DNA of 64,000 nt from Rhodovarius lipocyclicus (GTDB lineage: Bacteria > Pseudomonadota > Alphaproteobacteria > Acetobacterales > Acetobacteraceae): the NCBI RefSeq assembly GCF_009900765.1, contig NZ_JAAABL010000011.1, forward strand, positions 19,824 through 83,823, given 5' to 3'. Each line of letters begins with the position of its first letter. Position 1 is the first letter of the stretch. The notes beneath the pieces were generated by a model. The model had not been told where the DNA came from and did not search any database. It saw only the letters and a program-made list of their open reading frames with translations. A program made the position numbers and the translations under genes. Positions 16,161 through 23,425 of this stretch are shown piece after piece.

Positions 16161-16607
16161 TCACCGCAGAAACGCCTCCGCGAATTCCGGGCTGGCGATC
16201 CGTGCCAGCGTTTCCCGCAACACCGCCGCCTCATGCTTCCCGAAGGCTTTCTCGAAGCGTTTCTGCGCCTGCTCCCACAATGCCTTGGACTGTGCCAGCC
16301 GTTCTTCCCCGGCTTCGGTCAGTGTCACCCGGCGGCTGCGCCGGTCCGTGGCGTCCGGCGCCACGCGCAGCAGCCCGTCGCGTTCCAGCGGTTTCAGGTT
16401 GTGCGCCAGCGCCGAGCGGTCCAGCACCAGCGCCGCCGCCAGTTCGCCCATGCCTGGGCTGCCCAGCCGCGACACGGCGATCAGGATGCTGCGCTGCGTG
16501 GATTTCAGCCCCACCGGCGCCAGCACCGCGTCATAGAGCTGGGAGACGCGGCGCGTGGCGCGGCGCAGGGAGGTGCCGTTGCAGCGGGTGACGGGTGCCG
16601 GTGCCAT
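16161..16607 (-). CDS. MarR-family transcriptional regulator
   Basis: A 148-residue MarR regulator with a central winged helix-turn-helix. The recognition part is MGELAAALVLDRSALAHNLK and the wing RVAPDATDRRSRRVTLTEAG is the family signature. Terminal helices form the dimer. It is divergent from the ketopantoate-reductase-like gene, and the 75-base gap carries a 36-base near-perfect dyad, the obvious operator. It therefore most likely represses itself and its neighbour until a small ligand binds. Ligand unknown. Confidence 0.9.
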   Translation of the reverse strand: MAPAPVTRCNGTSLRRATRRVSQLYDAVLAPVGLKSTQRSILIAVSRLGSPGMGELAAALVLDRSALAHNLKPLERDGLLRVAPDATDRRSRRVTLTEAGEERLAQSKALWEQAQKRFEKAFGKHEAAVLRETLARIASPEFAEAFLR

Positions 16608-16634
16608 GATTGACAGGATGGCGAGGCGGGCCTT

Positions 16635-16670
16635 TCATCGCAATAGGGGCATATGCCCATATAGCGATGA
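16635..16670. promoter_or_regulatory. 36-bp operator-like dyad between marR and panE-like gene
   Basis: Centred at 16652/16653, the arms are TCATCGC (16635-16641) with GCGATGA (16664-16670), and the core GGGCATATGCCC (16647-16658) is itself a perfect palindrome. Of the 18 mirrored pairs, 16 are complementary. It lies 28 bases before the MarR start and 12 bases before the PanE-like start, overlapping where both promoters should be. A MarR dimer, or two dimers side by side, would fit. Confidence 0.75.
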
Positions 16671-16682
16671 CGGAGAAGACGG

Positions 16683-17603
16683 ATGCGGCTGCTGGTGGTG
16701 GGGGCCGGTGCGACCGGCGGGTATTTCGGCGGCCGCCTGGCCCAGGCGGGCAAGGATGTCACCTTCCTGCTGCGCCCCAAGCGCGCGGCGCAGATCCGCG
16801 AGCAGGGGCTGACCATCCTGGCCACCACGGGCGAATTCACCGTGAAGCCGCAGGTGGTCACGGCCGACCAGCTGCGCCCGGAATACGACGCCATCCTGCT
16901 GACAGTGAAGGCCTTCGCGCTGGAGGCCGCGCTGGCCGACCTCGCGCCCGCGGTGGGGCCCGGCACCATGGTGCTGCCCGTGCTGAACGGCATGCGGCAC
17001 CTGGATGTGCTGTCGGAACGCTTCGGCGCCGGCGCCATCCCGGGCAGCCTGTGCAAGGTCGCCACCACGCTGGACGACCAGGGGCGCATCAAGCAGCTCG
17101 GCCCTTTCCACCAGCTGATCTATGGCGAGCGCGACGGCGGCATCACGCCGCGCATCCAGGCGCTGGACGCCTTCCTGCAAGGCGCCACCTTCACCGCCAC
17201 CCTGTCCACTCACATCATGCGCGACATGTGGGAGAAGTGGATCATGCTGGCGACGCTGGGCTGCGTCACCTGCCTGATGCGCGGCACGATCGGTGAGATC
17301 GAGGCGGCCGCCGGCGGCGTGGAATTCGTGAACGCGGTGCTGGAGGAGATCCTGACCATCGCGCGCCTGACCGGCGAGGCACCGGGGGCCGCCTATGTCG
17401 AGGAAACCCGCAAGATGCTGACGACCAAGGGCTCGGGCGCCACCTCCTCGATGTACCGGGACCTGATGGGCGGCCTGCCCATCGAGGCGGACCAGATCGT
17501 GGGCGACCTGCTGAAGCGCGCGCGCGGCGCGGGCATCGCCACCCCGCTGCTGGGCGCGGTGTACGCCAATCTGCGCGTGTATCAGAACCGGCTGGAGGGC
17601 TAG
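16683..17603 (+). CDS. Ketopantoate reductase family oxidoreductase (PanE/ApbA-like)
   Basis: A 306-residue NADP-dependent 2-dehydropantoate 2-reductase family protein. The N-terminus MRLLVVGAGATGGYFGGRLA is the Rossmann dinucleotide motif. The family Lys is in ILLTVKAFALEAAL and the C-terminal helical domain contains SSMYRDLMGGLPIEADQI. Canonical PanE makes pantoate for coenzyme A. Because it is controlled by a local MarR gene and many genomes hold several paralogues, a role in another 2-oxoacid or catabolic pathway is just as likely. GGAGAAG lies 6 bases upstream of the ATG. Confidence 0.85.
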   Translation: MRLLVVGAGATGGYFGGRLAQAGKDVTFLLRPKRAAQIREQGLTILATTGEFTVKPQVVTADQLRPEYDAILLTVKAFALEAALADLAPAVGPGTMVLPVLNGMRHLDVLSERFGAGAIPGSLCKVATTLDDQGRIKQLGPFHQLIYGERDGGITPRIQALDAFLQGATFTATLSTHIMRDMWEKWIMLATLGCVTCLMRGTIGEIEAAAGGVEFVNAVLEEILTIARLTGEAPGAAYVEETRKMLTTKGSGATSSMYRDLMGGLPIEADQIVGDLLKRARGAGIATPLLGAVYANLRVYQNRLEG

Positions 17604-17627
17604 TCAGCCAGCCGGCGCCGCCGCGGT

Positions 17628-18614
17628 TTAATCGGCGGTGATGCCCCGTTCGCGGATCACCTGGGCCCACATGGCGGTTTCCCGCTTCAGGCGCTCCGCG
17701 AAGACGGCCGGGGGTTCGCACACCACATCCATGCCCTGGGCGGCCAGCACCGGCGCGGTTTCGGGCGCGCGCAGCACCGTCTCGGTCAGTTCCGCGATGG
17801 CCTGCACCACGGGGGCGGGTGTCGCGCGCGGCACCAGCAGACCGTACCAGCTGGTCACGTCCATGCCCGGAAAGCCGCTTTCGGCGAGCGTCGGCACATC
17901 CGGCAGGGCGGGGGTGCGGGCGGCGGTGGTCAGGGCCACGGGCACGGCCCGGTTGTCGCGCACCAGCGGCAGGGCCACGGGCAGGTTGCTGGCCAGCAGC
18001 TGGATCTGCCCGTTCAGCAGGTCCGCCACGGCCTGGGTGGTGCCGCGATAGGGCACGTGCTGGATGTCGATCCCCGCGCGGCTGCGCAGCAGTTCCATGG
18101 CCAAGTGCAGCTGGCTGCCCACCCCCGGCGAGCCATAGGTGATGGCCCCCGGGTTCGCCTTGGCCTTCGCGATCAGGTCGGCCACCGAGCGGATGCCCGA
18201 CTGCGTGCCGGCCAGGATGATGTTGGGCGTGGTGGCCATCATCGAAACAGGGGCGAAGTCGCGTTCCACCTCGAAGGTCAGGCCGCGCAGCAGGGTGGGG
18301 TTGATGGTCAGGTTGCCGGCGGGGATGACCAGCATGGTCGTGCCATCCGGCGTGGCCCGGCGCACCAGGTCGATGCCGATATTGCCCGCGCCGCCCGCGC
18401 GGTTGTCCACCGCCGCCGTCTGGCCGCCGCGGGCCTGGAAGCCCTGGGCCAGCGTGCGGGCCAGGATGTCGATCGGCCCGCCCGGAGTGAAGGGGGCGAT
18501 CAGCGTCAGCGGCTTGCGCGGGAAGTCGGCGGGGGCGCCCGAAGTCTGGGCCAAGGCGGGGCTGGCCAGCAGCAGGCCGGGCAGGGCCAGGGTGTGGCGG
18601 CGCGTGGGCATCAT
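17628..18614 (-). CDS. Bug/TctC-type periplasmic substrate-binding protein
   Basis: A 328-residue tripartite tricarboxylate receptor. The signal peptide is MMPTRRHTLALPGLLLASPA, cleaved near LAQTS. It is followed by FPRKPLTLIAPFTPGGPIDI and the ligand-region hallmark HVPYRGTTQAVADLLNGQIQ. AAGGAA lies 7 bases before the ATG at 18614. The start overlaps the stop of the upstream alpha/beta hydrolase by 4 bases (ATGA), so the two are translationally coupled. The receptor may deliver the ester or lactone, or the acid product, handled by that hydrolase. No TctAB partner is nearby. Confidence 0.9.
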   Translation of the reverse strand: MMPTRRHTLALPGLLLASPALAQTSGAPADFPRKPLTLIAPFTPGGPIDILARTLAQGFQARGGQTAAVDNRAGGAGNIGIDLVRRATPDGTTMLVIPAGNLTINPTLLRGLTFEVERDFAPVSMMATTPNIILAGTQSGIRSVADLIAKAKANPGAITYGSPGVGSQLHLAMELLRSRAGIDIQHVPYRGTTQAVADLLNGQIQLLASNLPVALPLVRDNRAVPVALTTAARTPALPDVPTLAESGFPGMDVTSWYGLLVPRATPAPVVQAIAELTETVLRAPETAPVLAAQGMDVVCEPPAVFAERLKRETAMWAQVIRERGITAD

Positions 18615-19414
18615 GGGCGGGTTCCTTCCCGGGCGGAGAACCAGTGTTGCAGAAGGGCGGCCACCGCCGCCGGCGATTCCTGCGGCAGGGCATGGCCCGC
18701 GCCGGGGATCAGGTGCAGGGCGGAGCCTGCGGGCAGGGCGGCATGCAGCGCCTGGGCGTTGGCGGGGGGCGTCACCACATCCTCGGCGCCCGAGGCCACC
18801 AGGGCCGGCATGGCCAGGCGCGCGGCATCGGCCAGCAGGTCCCCCGCACCCAGCGCGTGCACGGCATCGGCATAGCCCGGCAGGTTCACGGCCCCCATCG
18901 CCCCGCGCACGGCGGCCAGCACGGCGGGCTTCTCCTCGGGGCGGAACACCAGGCGGGCGGCGCGCTTGGCGGCGAATTCGGCGGGGCCCAGCGCCCGCAG
19001 ATCGTCGATGCGGGCGGCCACTTTCTCCGGCAACGGGGCGCCCGGCGGCACGCGATAGCCCAGCGCGGGCGACAGGAAGGCCAGCCCCGCCACGCGCGCG
19101 GGCGCGGCGGCCGCGAAGGCGCCGGCGAACAGGCAGCCCAGCGAATGGCCCAGCAGGCGCGCCCGCGTGATCCCCAGCGCGTCCAGCACCGCGCCCAGCC
19201 GCGCGGCATAGGCGGCGGGCACCGCCGTGCCCACCCGCGCCGAGGCCCCATAGCCCGGCGCCCACCAGGCCAGCAGGTTCCAGTCGGCGGGCAGGGCTTG
19301 CATCAGCGGCACCCAGCTTTCGGCGTTGCTGCCGATGCCGTGCAGCATCGCCAGCGCCGGGCCGTTCCCGGGGCGGTGCAGCAACTCGGTCTCGGCGAGG
19401 GTGAGGCGCTGCAT
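18611..19414 (-). CDS. Alpha/beta hydrolase
   Basis: A 267-residue alpha/beta-fold hydrolase. The oxyanion-hole segment is AMLHGIGSN, the nucleophile is Ser91 in LLGHSLGC, the acid is the Asp in ASGAEDVVTPP and the His lies in IPGAGHALPQE. It would hydrolyse an ester, enol-lactone or similar bond; 3-oxoadipate enol-lactonase-like enzymes have the same layout. Start at 19414 follows GGAG 6 bases upstream. The first gene of a two-gene unit with the Bug receptor. Substrate not predictable. Confidence 0.85.
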   Translation of the reverse strand: MQRLTLAETELLHRPGNGPALAMLHGIGSNAESWVPLMQALPADWNLLAWWAPGYGASARVGTAVPAAYAARLGAVLDALGITRARLLGHSLGCLFAGAFAAAAPARVAGLAFLSPALGYRVPPGAPLPEKVAARIDDLRALGPAEFAAKRAARLVFRPEEKPAVLAAVRGAMGAVNLPGYADAVHALGAGDLLADAARLAMPALVASGAEDVVTPPANAQALHAALPAGSALHLIPGAGHALPQESPAAVAALLQHWFSAREGTRP

Positions 19415-19619
19415 GGGCGCTCCGCGATGGGTTGGATCAAATATGAACATAAGAGGCAAATACGAACGGAAATTACCCCCCACCCCCACCGATGTCGAGA
19501 GCTTGTCATCGTCCCGCCTTGCCGGATTGGCTATGCCATCTGGCTGCGCGGGGCAGGGCGCATGATGATGGCGGACTCCGCGCCGGCTTTTCACGGCGTT
19601 GCGGATCAGAGGGTTGGGT
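19415..19619. other. Divergent gap between hydrolase and membrane-protein genes
   Basis: This 205-base gap is less GC-rich near 19430-19480 (AAATATGAACATAAG), which is likely promoter DNA for one or both divergent genes. No protein, RNA gene or strong dyad was seen. Confidence 0.4.
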
Positions 19620-20924
19620 GTGGCACAGCTGGTATTTCTGCTTGTGGGTTCGGATTCGTTGCGGCGGCGCTGGTTCGTCGCGGCGGGGCTGGCGGTGGTG
19701 CTGCTCGCGCTGGGGCTGGCCGTGCTGGCCGATGCCTCGGCCTGGCTGACGCGCATCTGTTCCGTTCTGCTCGGCCTGGTGTTCCTGCTGCATGGCGCGC
19801 TGGTGCTGCTGGCGGCCATGGGCGGGGGGCTGGCCCAGGCCGGCCGCATCGACCTGCTGCGCGGGCTGGCGCTGATGGTGCTGGCCGTGCTGATCCTGGG
19901 CGCCCCGGTGGGCGGCAGCCTGGCCGCGGCCCTGCTGCTGGCCTGCGGCTTCGCCGTGGATGGGGGCCTGCGCATCTTCGGCGGGCTGCTGATCCGCTTC
20001 CAGGCCTGGCGCGGCGTCGTGTTCTGGGGCGCGGCGGAGATCCTGCTGGCCGTGCTGCTGGTGCTGGGCTGGCCCGTGCCGCACGGCCAGGCCATCCCCT
20101 TCGTGGTCAGCCTGCTGCTGCTGTATTCCGGCTGGGTGCTGCTGCGCCTCAGCCTCTCCCTGCGCGCGCTGGAGCCCGAGGCCGCCATCCTGCTGCTGCC
20201 GCTGTTCGGCGGGCGCGGCTGGCAGGACAACGCCCCGGTGCTGCTGGGCGACCCCGGCCCCGCCATCCCCGAGCACCCGCTGACCCTGCATGTCTGGACC
20301 CCCGTGGGCTCGGCCGAGGTCACCCGCCGCCGCCCGGTGGTGGACCGCTACGCCGCGGCGGTGGACCGCCATGGCGTCGTCTCCACCGGCCATATCGCGC
20401 TGGAGGCGGGCGCGCTCTACATCAGCCACTACCCGTTCGAGGAGGTGGGCCTGGACGAGCGCAGCTTCGCCCATGTGCTGCGCGCCACCGCCGAGAACGA
20501 CGTGCGGGGGCGCTTCCAGCCCTCGCTGGCCGTCGAGGTGGCCGAATGGTGCGAGCCTGATGCCCGGCTGACCTTCCGCCGATACGACCAGCGCCGGCTG
20601 CGCGCCTATTGGGCCAGCTATCGGCAGGACGACACCTACAACGTCTCCAACCGCAACTGCGCCATCTGCGTGGTCACGGCGCTGGAGGCGGCGCTGGAAG
20701 GGCGGCTTGCCACGCCCAGGCCCTGGCTGCGCATCCTGCGCCTGTTCTGCAACCCGGACATCTGGATCGCCGCCATGCTGCGCAAGCACGCATCCTCCAT
20801 CACCTGGACCCCGGGCTCCGTGCTCGACTACGCCCGCGCCCTGCGCAACGTGACGGAGCCGCATGAAAGCCACCCCGCCGAGCGCTTGCGCGCGGCGCTG
20901 CGGCTGCTGGTGCGCGGGGCATGA
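19620..20924 (+). CDS. HdeD-like membrane protein with possible permuted papain-fold domain
   Basis: A 434-residue protein. The first half has about six membrane helices (from VAAGLAVVLLALGLAVLADA on) and resembles the HdeD/DUF308 family. The second half is soluble. It has a His258 segment STGHIALEAGALYISHYPFE and a later Asn346-Cys347 in SNRNCAICVVTALEAALEG. The H-then-NC order is that of circularly permuted NlpC/P60 (LRAT- or PPPDE-like) enzymes, so the tail may be a thiol hydrolase. The start is uncertain: GTG at 19620 has AGAGGG 5 bases upstream, and TTG codons exist at 19599 and 19614. The stop overlaps the MFS gene start by 4 bases. Confidence 0.65.
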   Translation: MAQLVFLLVGSDSLRRRWFVAAGLAVVLLALGLAVLADASAWLTRICSVLLGLVFLLHGALVLLAAMGGGLAQAGRIDLLRGLALMVLAVLILGAPVGGSLAAALLLACGFAVDGGLRIFGGLLIRFQAWRGVVFWGAAEILLAVLLVLGWPVPHGQAIPFVVSLLLLYSGWVLLRLSLSLRALEPEAAILLLPLFGGRGWQDNAPVLLGDPGPAIPEHPLTLHVWTPVGSAEVTRRRPVVDRYAAAVDRHGVVSTGHIALEAGALYISHYPFEEVGLDERSFAHVLRATAENDVRGRFQPSLAVEVAEWCEPDARLTFRRYDQRRLRAYWASYRQDDTYNVSNRNCAICVVTALEAALEGRLATPRPWLRILRLFCNPDIWIAAMLRKHASSITWTPGSVLDYARALRNVTEPHESHPAERLRAALRLLVRGA

Positions 20925-22063
20925 GCCGCCTGCTCTCCATGGCCGCCGTCATCGTCATGGCGACGATGTTCGGCCTGACCTACAGCCTCAGCGCGGCCCT
21001 GATCGCGCTCGACCTCGCGGCCCGGCAGTTGAGCGAGGCGGTGATCGGCGCCAATGCCGCCATGCACGCGGTGGGCGTGCTGGCCACCGCCATGGTGCTG
21101 CCCCGGCTGGTGGCGCGGGTGGGGGTGCGGCGGCTGGTGCTGGCTTCCCTGGTGCTGGCCGCGCTGGTGCTGCTGGGCCTGCCGCTGCTGCCCTTCCTGT
21201 GGCTGTGGTTCCCGCTGCGCTTCCTGCTGGGGGCGGCGTCCGAGGTGCTGTTCGTCCTCTCCGAGACCTGGATCAACAGCCTGAGCACGGAGGCCACTCG
21301 CGCCCGCGCCATGGCGGCCTATACCGCCGCCATGGCGCTGGGCTTCGCGCTGGGGCCGCTGATCCTGTCCTTGGTCGGGCGCGCGGGCATGCTGCCCTAT
21401 GCCATCGGCGCGGGGCTCGCGCTGGCGGCCACGCTGCTCGTCGCCTCCCGCCATGTGCAGGCGCCGGTGTTCGACCGGCCGGCCCAGGGTGGGCCGTGGC
21501 ACTACCTGCGCCTGGCGCCGCTGGCGATGGGCGCCACGGTGCTGAACGCCGCGATCGAGACGGCGGGCCTGTCCTTCCTGGCGCTCTACGCCGTGCATCT
21601 GGGCTGGCCGGAGGAGGAGGCGACGCGGCTGATCACCGCCATGATGATCGGCGCCATCCTGCTGCAACTGCCCATAGGCTGGCTGGGCGACAAGATGGAC
21701 CGGCACCGGCTGGTCATTGCCCTGGCCATTGTGGCCGCGCTGGGGGCGCTGCTGTGGCCCTGGGTGCTGGGCGAGGCCTGGGCGGCCTATGCGCTGCTGT
21801 TCGTCTGGGGCGGGGCGTTCGTGGGCATCTACACGCTGATGCTGGCCGTGGTGGGCAGCCGCTTCCAGGGCAGCGAACTGGTCGGGATCTATGCCGTGAT
21901 GGGACTGGCCTGGGGCGCGGGCGCACTGGCCGGGCCGCTGGCGGCAGGCATGGCGATGGAAGCCACACGCCATGGGCTGGCGTTCTTCGCGGCACTCGCC
22001 TGCGGGGCGTTCGCGGTGGTGGCGGTGGCGCTGCGGCGCGGTACGGGGGCGTCGCCCCCGTAA
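20921..22063 (+). CDS. MFS transporter (YcaD-like)
   Basis: A 380-residue major facilitator with about 12 membrane helices. The segment SETWINSLSTEATRARAMAA and the loop GWLGDKMDRHRLVIALAIVA (helix 8-9 loop with the family D-R-x-x-R) place it among YcaD-type exporters of unknown substrate. It begins inside the last codons of the HdeD-like gene (ATGA overlap), so both are made together. The coupled pair suggests export or turnover of a membrane-derived or stress-related compound; this is a guess. Confidence 0.85.
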   Translation: MSRLLSMAAVIVMATMFGLTYSLSAALIALDLAARQLSEAVIGANAAMHAVGVLATAMVLPRLVARVGVRRLVLASLVLAALVLLGLPLLPFLWLWFPLRFLLGAASEVLFVLSETWINSLSTEATRARAMAAYTAAMALGFALGPLILSLVGRAGMLPYAIGAGLALAATLLVASRHVQAPVFDRPAQGGPWHYLRLAPLAMGATVLNAAIETAGLSFLALYAVHLGWPEEEATRLITAMMIGAILLQLPIGWLGDKMDRHRLVIALAIVAALGALLWPWVLGEAWAAYALLFVWGGAFVGIYTLMLAVVGSRFQGSELVGIYAVMGLAWGAGALAGPLAAGMAMEATRHGLAFFAALACGAFAVVAVALRRGTGASPP

Positions 22064-22309
22064 ACCCCCACCAGAGGGCTCTGCCCTCTGGACACCCGCC
22101 AGGACCGTAGCGGCCCTGGACCCCGGGGAGTTGGCGCTACAGCTTGGAATGCCGTTCCCCTTGATTTTTATAAATGAAATTGGCGTCCCGCCTGCCAGGA
22201 TGGGCACCAACCGATCCAGGTCCAGGACCGCTACGGTCCCTGGGGTGTGGGGCTTCGCCCCACGGTTTGGGCGGGGGTGTCGGGGGCGGGCGTGGGGCAA
22301 CCCCCTGCA
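22064..22309. repeat. Mosaic intergenic repeat, copy C
   Basis: The gap between the MFS gene and the leftward permease gene. Bases 22095-22134 match copy A's 9287-9327 with changes. An AT-rich part (22161-22180) followed by GGCGTCCCGCCTGCCAGG resembles copy A's middle insert at 9355-9390. Several stems are visible, for example CAGAGGG/CCCTCTG (22071-22089) and GTGGGGC/GCCCCAC (22246-22262). CCAGG units recur. The set is a third, more diverged member of the same family. Confidence 0.6.
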
Positions 22310-23422
22310 TCACTTCAGCGACGCCCGGAACCGCCACAGTGCCAGCGCGAACAGCGCGCAGCCGATGCCCCCCAGCGCGATGAATTGCGGCCAGACCAGT
22401 TCCAGCCCGCCCGCGCGGTACAGGATGGTCTGGGCCAGCATCACGAAATGCGTGTTGGGCGCGGCCAGCATGATGATCTGCACCGCTTCCGGCATGCTTT
22501 CCCGCGGGGTGACGCTGCCCGAGAGCAGTTGCAGCGGCAGCAGCACCAGCATCAGCAGCAGCCCGAATTGCGGCATGGACCCCGCCATGGTCGCCAGGAA
22601 CACGCCCAGCGAGGTGGTGGCGAAGATCTGCAGCGCCGCCCCCACCAGGAACAGCGGCACAGAGCCGTCGATCGGCACGCGCAGCGCCCCCTGCACCACC
22701 AGCAGCAGCGACAGCGCGCTGGCCGCCAGCACCACCAGCCCCATGGACCACAGCTTGGCCACCATGATCTCGAAGGGTGTGACCGGCATCACCAGCAGGT
22801 GCTCCACCGTGCCGTGCTCGCGCTCGCGGATCAGCGCCGCGCCGGTCAGCACGATCGACAGCATGGTGATGCTCATGATCACGTTCATGACGGAGCCGAA
22901 CCACACTTGGTTCAGTTCCGGGTTGAAGCGCGCGCGCAGCACCAGCTCGACCGTGGAGGGGGCGGAACTGCTGTAGCGGCGGATGAAGCCGGTGATCTCG
23001 TTGGTCAGGATGTTCTGCACATAGCCGCTGCCGGTGAAGGCCTGGGTCATGCGCGTGGCGTCCACGTTCAGCTGCACGGTCGGGTTGCGCCCGGCCAGCA
23101 GGTCCCGCTGGAATTCGGGCGGGATGTCCAGCGCGAAGGCATCCAGCCCCGCATCCATCCGCCGGTCCATCGAGAGCTGGTCGATCATCTGCGGCATGGT
23201 GAAGAAGGGGGGGTAGAAGGCCTCCGTGATGCGGGTGGCCAGCGGGGAGCGGTCCTCGTCCACGATGGCGATGGGGGCGTGGTTCAGCGTCTCGGGCAGC
23301 GCCTTGGAGGCGCTGTAGATCTGCAGGGTGAAGGCATAGACCACCAGCATGATCAGCATGGGGTCCCGCGCCAGGCCGCGCAGTTCCTTGATGCCCAGGT
23401 GCAGGATGTGGGACAGCCGCAT
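22310..23422 (-). CDS. ABC-2 type transporter permease (YhhJ-like)
   Basis: A 370-residue ABC-2 membrane protein. One N-terminal helix (PMLIMLVVYAFTLQIYSASK) is followed by a large periplasmic region (about residues 45-175) and five helices at the C-terminus. The EREHGTVEHLLVMPVTPFEI motif at the coupling helix is typical of YhhJ/YbhS exporters. It follows the RbbA-like gene after 3 bases and forms the second permease of the YhiI-RbbA-YhhJ efflux system. The likely substrates are hydrophobic drugs or cell-envelope compounds. Confidence 0.88.
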   Translation of the reverse strand: MRLSHILHLGIKELRGLARDPMLIMLVVYAFTLQIYSASKALPETLNHAPIAIVDEDRSPLATRITEAFYPPFFTMPQMIDQLSMDRRMDAGLDAFALDIPPEFQRDLLAGRNPTVQLNVDATRMTQAFTGSGYVQNILTNEITGFIRRYSSSAPSTVELVLRARFNPELNQVWFGSVMNVIMSITMLSIVLTGAALIREREHGTVEHLLVMPVTPFEIMVAKLWSMGLVVLAASALSLLLVVQGALRVPIDGSVPLFLVGAALQIFATTSLGVFLATMAGSMPQFGLLLMLVLLPLQLLSGSVTPRESMPEAVQIIMLAAPNTHFVMLAQTILYRAGGLELVWPQFIALGGIGCALFALALWRFRASLK

Positions 23423-23425
23423 GGT

